DNA of 64,000 nucleotides from Allacma fusca (lineage: Eukaryota > Arthropoda > Collembola > Symphypleona > Sminthuridae). The stretch lies in the NCBI GenBank assembly GCA_947179485.1, contig OX359248.1:57422386-57486385 (forward strand), in the 5' to 3' direction. The translations under genes were made by a program, and so were the position numbers. The notes under the pieces were generated by a model. That model made no database searches, was not told the DNA's origin, and saw only the letters and a program-made list of their open reading frames with translations. This document shows, piece by piece, positions 59,501 through 64,000 of this stretch (position 1 is the stretch's first letter; every line of letters begins with the position of its first letter).

Positions 59501-59837
59501 CGCGTTATTTAATTTATTCAAATTTTTAAAAAATATCAAGGTTGCTCTTAGCGGTTTTCTCGGGTGTTGCATAATTACAAAATAGATTTATTAAATCGTT
59601 GTCTAGATTGTTCAAAATGTTCAAAAATGTTACACGAGCTCTGATTAATAGTCTAAAAGTCTTTCTGCTTAAATAAAGGAACACACGGTTGATAAATCTG
59701 CTTATTTTCTGATCCACTTTAATTGGTTAATTCTTAACGTTTTCTCATCTGACAATTTTGTCTATTATGCAGCCTACTGTGGTTACTTCAGTATAACTAT
59801 TCATATTATTATCAAGGTCCTTTTATACGCACACTTA
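56545..59837. other. no supportable gene
   Basis: Mixed A+T-rich sequence. ORFs at 57371-57595 and 58487-58943 are short. The latter lies in a degenerate GGAACRGG/GGGTRCAGG low-complexity stretch that recurs at about 59280-59480. No splice-supported coding signal. Confidence 0.4.
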
Positions 59838-60024
59838 CTAATAACGCGCTAATAACAACCCTGTTTCAGAAAATGATGATGCGGGGGAGGCCGGCGTATC
59901 ATCATAATATTTACTTGTGTCCCCACTGTCTCCTTTATCACTGGGCTGACTACTTTTAATTGATCTCCTCTCGGGCATGATAGTGACAGACTCACGTTGT
60001 TCTTTTCTGGCTTTGGTAGGACTG
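59838..60024 (-). CDS. putative terminal exon, hydrophilic tail
   Basis: On the minus strand an acceptor (atttattgtag, AG at 60026-60025) is followed by about 61 open codons to a stop at 59838-59840. The peptide is rich in Ser, Asp, Lys, Arg and Pro (TKARKEQRES, SDKGDSGDTSKYYDD, TPASPASS), like a disordered C-terminal tail. No poly(A) signal is evident downstream and the upstream exons were not found. Function unknown. Confidence 0.35.
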
Positions 60025-60539
60025 CTACAATAAATGAAAATATAATTACACATCTATTTACGAATATGTCTAGGAATCGATACTAAATCATATATTCATG
60101 TTGATCATTTAAGTATTTCATTCAGTATGAACAGCACCTAAACAGCCAACAACATTAGCAAACACGCTAGTGACACGAAAACATTTCTCACTGACATTTT
60201 TGGTGTGACATATAAATATTGTAATCTCAACTCTTAAGTGCATCATTTTTAGTTTGTATCTATTGTTACCTATTTGAACTTTTGTTAGGCATAATCAGCA
60301 GTCTAAGGTACTTACATAGATATTACAAGCGTAATATAAACAACTGTGTTTTGTTTGTTTACAAATCATTTAGCTTAGAGTTATTGACACTGATTTAAAG
60401 TGTTATTAAGTGCATTCTTAATACACAAAGGTGCGGAATATTTTGAAACTATTTAAAATAGTATTTGAAATATATTCAGAGTAGTGGTAATTTACCATGG
60501 GTCAGCCGGAATAATATTGATTTTTTCAATCAATGGGGA

Positions 60540-60690
60540 ATCATACGTATGAAGCGTACGTACGTATGAATCATACTTATGATGTATGTATGTGCGTATA
60601 ATATACGGATGTTGTACGTATGGTGTACGTATATACGTATGATGTACGTGTGAACTTTATACGTAGGTCTGTACGTGCGTGCTAATCCTT
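60540..60690. repeat. TACGTATG-type microsatellite
   Basis: Degenerate runs of TACGTATG, GTACGT and ATGTACG over about 150 bp, rich in short palindromes. Confidence 0.75.
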
Positions 60691-61139
60691 GGAGCCCGCC
60701 GAGTTTGATTTGACATGTGGGATGAAATTTGAAAAATTCTTTTGTTGTGCAAACCTTTTGCTAGTACATTTGTTAATTGTGTTTAAGTGACCTATAGGCA
60801 ATTATTAACTGTAATTAAGGTCTTGAGGAGCTTTTGTGTGAAAATTGGGTAATTTTCGTGTGTTTAATCTGTGAGAAAAGGACTTTTGGTGGGAAAAATC
60901 AGTGCCCATGTTAAGTATATGTCAAAATTGGACTTTTTCCTCGAATTTGCAACTCGTGTTATTCCGTTGATAACGTTTAAACCGGATTTTAATAAATTGG
61001 ATCTTATAAACAGAGGTAAGGACAATATTTTCTATACGTTTAGAGTTGAGTAATGCATAATTATTAGATTTTACTAGTGTTTTAAGTTTAGCATTGTGGG
61101 GATAGGATATGTTCGCTGAGTCACGAGTCACGTGACTGG

Positions 61140-61920
61140 GTAGTGTACATACCCCATCCGGCCCCTGTTAATCTTTTTTTCTAAATAAATTATTTTATTA
61201 TTCCAACTGCATGTCAATATTGAGCAAGGTAAAAATTCGACATAACCATTGACCCCCCCATTTTAAATCCTTAATTTTAATGTTTAATCATTAATAATAT
61301 TTGAAATAATTTATACTATTTTATATATACCACATTCATAACTCGGACCCCCCGTAACCTATAGAAAATGGGAAAACCCATCAGGCCCCCTGTTAATGTT
61401 TTTTTTAAAAACAAATTATTTAATTATTTCAACTGTATATCAATATTGAGAAAGGTCATAATTCCACCAAACATATGACCCCCCCCATTGTAATATAAAC
61501 AAATCATTAATAATATGTCAAATACTTTATACTATTTTATATATACCACATTCATAACCCACCATGTCCTAAAGGTAATAATTCCACCTAACATATGACC
61601 CCCCAATTGTAATATAAACAAATCATTAATAATATGTCAAATACTTTATACAATTTTATATATACCACATTCATAACCTACCATGTCCTATAGAAAATTG
61701 GAAAACCCATCAGGCCCCCTGTTAATCTTTATTTTTAAAATTAATTATTTAAATATTCAAACTGCATATCAATATTGAGAAGGGTAAAAATTCCACATAT
61801 CATATGATCCTCCCCCATTGTAAAATAAAAACTCGTTAATATTAGGCAAAATACTTTATATCATTTAATAAATACCACACTTATAACTACGACCGTATCT
61901 TATACAAGAATTGGTAAGAA
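61140..61920. repeat. about 230-bp tandem repeat with inner 120-bp duplication
   Basis: CATCMGGCCCCCTGTTAAT starts units at about 61156, 61384 and 61709. TATATATACCACATTCATAA recurs at about 61323, 61545 and 61660. A short inner duplication lies at about 61480-61690. Confidence 0.8.
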
Positions 61921-61996
61921 ACCCCATGTTATTATATGACTATTGTTAGTTGTTTGGTTTTGAAGTATCTGTAGAGCACTTGGATCCACGGTTACC

Positions 61997-62037
61997 ATGG
62001 CATCGACATCAAGGAAATCCAAGGCGGCTCCAAAAAG
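61997..62037 (+). CDS. putative first coding exon (MASTSRKSKAAPK)
   Basis: The ATG at 61997 has ideal context (ACCATGG). It is followed by 13 codons and two bases, then the consensus donor AG|GTGAGT (GT at 62038). The peptide is small and basic. The intron would contain the 46-bp minisatellite at 62212-62690. The next exon could not be fixed. Too short to assign a function. Confidence 0.4.
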
Positions 62038-62204
62038 GTGAGTAATATTTAGATTAAATTTTGGCTCAGTATTCTACTATTCTTTAGCTTTTGACCTAAC
62101 CTTCTCTCTCTATCTCTTCACATATTAATTACACTAAAATACATAAGCCATTTGCATATAGCATGAAGTTCAAATATGCATAGCTGCGTTCGATCGGCAA
62201 AGAA

Positions 62205-62690
62205 AATATTTATTTAAGATCATATATAGTTGATTTCAATCGACAATTGCAATAGTTATTTAAGTTCATATATAGTTGGTTTCGATCGACAATTGCAATA
62301 GTTTGTTAAGTTCATATATAGTTGGTTTCGATCAGCAATCGCAAAAGTTATTTAAGTTCGTATATAGTTGGTTTCGATCAACAATTGCAATAGTTTTTTA
62401 AGTTCATATATAGTTGGTTTCGATCAACAATTGCAATAGTTTTTTTAAGTTCATAAGTTCATATATAGTTGGTTTCGATCAACAACTGCAATAGTTTTTT
62501 AAGTTCATGTATAGTTGGTTTCGATCAACAATTGCAATAGTTTTTGAAGTTCATATATAGTTGGTTTCGATCAACAATTGCAATAGTTTTTTAAGTTCAT
62601 ATATAGTTGGTTTCGATCAACAATTGCAATAGTTTTTTAAGTTCATATATAGTTGGTTTCGATCGACAAACAGTTATTTTATATAGAATT
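62205..62690. repeat. about 46-bp minisatellite, ten units
   Basis: Units carry TTCATATATAGTTGGTTTCG, ATCAACAATTGCAATAG and TTTTTAAG. The period is about 46 with small indels, and one unit has an extra TTCATAAG. Confidence 0.92.
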
Positions 62691-62694
62691 TCCA

Positions 62695-62840
62695 TCACTA
62701 ATAAGCTCCGAGATTTTATAATCAAGTTCTACTTGGAGTTTTAGCCGACTTGTCAAAAATCCATCCAATCATTGTTGATACCAGCGATTCTATCATCAAA
62801 CTATTTGCAATAAAAGCAGGTATTAAAAAACAATGTTTAT
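62695..62840 (+). pseudogene. decayed duplicate of 63440-63610
   Basis: TTTATAATCAAGTTCTACTT and CCAATCATTGTTGATACC.. GATTCTATCATCAAACTA align with 63457 onward and with the first exon at 63533-63592 (GATTCTACCATCAAACCA). The start ATG is TTG here and the donor site is lost. So a neighbouring gene segment has been duplicated and one copy has decayed. Confidence 0.55.
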
Positions 62841-62882
62841 ATATAATCTGGAATTTAAAAGGTTTTACAATACAACTGAATC

Positions 62883-63084
62883 CTAGCTATCAAAGCCCGC
62901 GGATAATCCTGGAGGAGTGGGAATCTTGGGACTCCTGATGGATGAGATTGAACGGATGGAAAGATCATCTTTCCCTATGGATGGGATGATGATGGTGTGC
63001 AAAGGTTGGTTTGCAACCTCCTCCCACGTCCATCCAGCTTCATCGTCCTTAAACACCACGAGCCAAAAGTCATGGATGCTATAT
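62883..63084 (-). CDS. putative terminal exon, minus strand
   Basis: A strong acceptor on the minus strand (tattttttttctccag, AG at 63086-63085) precedes 67 open codons to TAG 62885-62883. The peptide (HDFWLVVFKDDEAGWTWEEV, then NQPLHTIIIPSIGKDD) has protein-like composition with Trp and acidic residues. A plus-strand ORF also covers this interval (62917-63105). The splice signal favours the minus strand. Unidentified. Confidence 0.35.
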
Positions 63085-63129
63085 CTGGAGAAAAAAAATA
63101 TTTAAAGATAAAAAAGTATAAAACCCAAA

Positions 63130-63540
63130 ATGCAAAGGGTTAAAGAAGCAGAAGGAAAAAACAAGTCGAAAGCCATGGATGTACAAAATGAAACATTGAT
63201 CGGTGGGAGGTTTGAATCCAAACTTTTAGAGGATTCAAATGCAGCAGAATTTGTAATAAGTATTATTCGGGTTTTGCTTAAAAAAATGACTGGTAATAAA
63301 GAGACAAACAGTGATTCATCAACTTCACAGGGTGAGGAATGGAAGGGTGAGTTTTAATAAATACTTTCTCATGAGTCATTCTAGGTGCGTGACCACATTC
63401 TGTTTATCATAGCAATCTGCATATGCCTCACCATCATTGCTATAGTCAAGCTAATGGGTTTTGTATTCAAGAACTACTTCAAGCTCCGACAAGTTCGTCG
63501 AGCACAACTCGACGAAACTTCATCCCATCAACATGGATAA
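63130..63540 (+). CDS. putative small single-pass membrane protein (two exons)
   Basis: The ATG at 63130 opens 72 codons plus one base to donor AAGG|GTGAGT (exon 63130-63346). A 66-nt intron would end at the acceptor atcatag (63412). The second exon 63413-63540 keeps frame and ends at TAA 63538-63540. The product has about 114 residues: a hydrophilic N-terminus (KNKSKAMDVQNETL, ESKLLEDSNAAEF), then a hydrophobic span ICICLTIIAIVKLMGFVF followed by basic residues (KNYFKLRQVRRAQ), consistent with one membrane segment and a short cytoplasmic tail. Unspliced, the first frame stops at 63357. The stop overlaps the start codon of the next ORF (63533). Family not recognised; splicing is inferred. Confidence 0.4.
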
Positions 63541-64000
63541 CGGAGATTCTACCATCAAACCATCTACTTTAAAAACTGGCAATAAAAATACCGTAAGTTT
63601 ATATTTTACAAATAGATTACTGTTTGCATTCTGAATGCTTTCTAATTATGACGCGCTGCAGATATAATATATTTACTCTAGATTTTTAGATGCCCTCAAT
63701 ACCAATGTCCATACTATTGTCGGAGACATGAATATTTTCAATCTCACATTGAGCTTGCCCACTACTGTATGGACTGCGGGCTTTACTTTAATAGTAGAGG
63801 AAACCACACCTGTAGGATGCCAGGTGCAAGATTGGGTCACGTGGACGCAAATTCCAACCTGGATTTGAGTAACTTTCATGAACTATCTCGTAGCCATGGG
63901 GGAACTGTGCTAATGTACAAGTATAATAAATCAATCTCTACTCTAGACATTGAGGCAGTGTTCACAAAAGTTGATACTATTGTGACAACGTTTCTGGAGC
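63533..64000 (+). CDS. putative zinc-finger protein, runs off window
   Basis: The first exon 63533-63592 (20 codons, MDNGDSTIKP) ends at donor GTAAGT. An 89-nt intron ends at the acceptor tttactctag (63681). The second exon is open from 63682 to the window end (106 codons), with phase kept. It encodes a C-x4-C-x11-H-x4-H finger and then C-x2-C-x9-H-x-C (CMDCGLYF, NHTC), followed by DLSNFHELSRSHGGTVLMYK and a predicted helical stretch. The finger-then-aromatic/Tyr pattern loosely recalls N-terminal parts of proteins linked to family B DNA polymerases in Polinton-like elements; this is only an impression. The start is chosen by the ATG overlapping the preceding stop and by the clean donor. Confidence 0.5.

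Overview
The window is eukaryotic, A+T-rich and dominated by mobile DNA. It holds a Ty3/Gypsy element, a complete BEL/Pao element, several PHD-finger LINE copies, hAT-type MITEs, tRNA-derived SINEs and Helitrons with a PIF1 helicase. GT-AG introns and (TTAGG)n telomere-type tracts also occur. Together these point to an arthropod, probably a hexapod; a springtail is possible but unproven. No bacterial feature is present.

Layout. Positions 1-4186: Ty3/Gypsy gag and pol, with a textbook -1 frameshift site (GGGAAAC plus hairpin) and one damaging frameshift inside the protease. 4187-10117: mostly non-coding, with one unidentified ORF (about 4898-5440). 10118-10454: a SINE with 14-bp target duplications. 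10470-23182: two nested Helitrons of one family. The younger (10552-22746, 12.2 kb) lies at an A^T site inside an older, opposite-strand copy. About 10.4 kb of it is a 36/37-bp minisatellite starting about 15 bp from the 5' terminus, followed by an open PIF1-type helicase and a hairpin/CTAG 3' end. No Rep (HUH) domain is visible. 23.4-25 kb: a possible solo LTR and two more decayed Helitron 3' ends.

27.4-46 kb: tandem repeats (35, about 170, about 430-480 and about 156 bp), two (TTAGG)n tracts each beside the same dispersed repeat, three broken LINEs of PHD-endonuclease-RT type, a truncated RNase H-type LINE tail with perfect 12-bp TSDs, and two hAT-like elements with 8-bp TSDs. One hAT sits in a LINE tail and the other carries a SINE.

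46450-52637: a full-length BEL/Pao retrotransposon flanked by GACTC duplications. Its LTRs are nearly identical but its reading frames carry several lesions. Directly downstream, about 52701-55093 is a decayed gene for an ectonucleotide pyrophosphatase/phosphodiesterase (ENPP) family protein. It is still spliceable in part, but has stops, frameshifts and lost metal ligands.

55-64 kb: unique or low-copy sequence with a 135-bp foldback, a few isolated putative exons and two tandem-repeat blocks. At the right edge is a compact cluster of small intron-containing ORFs, including a single-pass membrane protein and a zinc-finger protein that runs off the window. I cannot identify this cluster. The most interesting objects are the Helitron/minisatellite chimera and the right-edge cluster.
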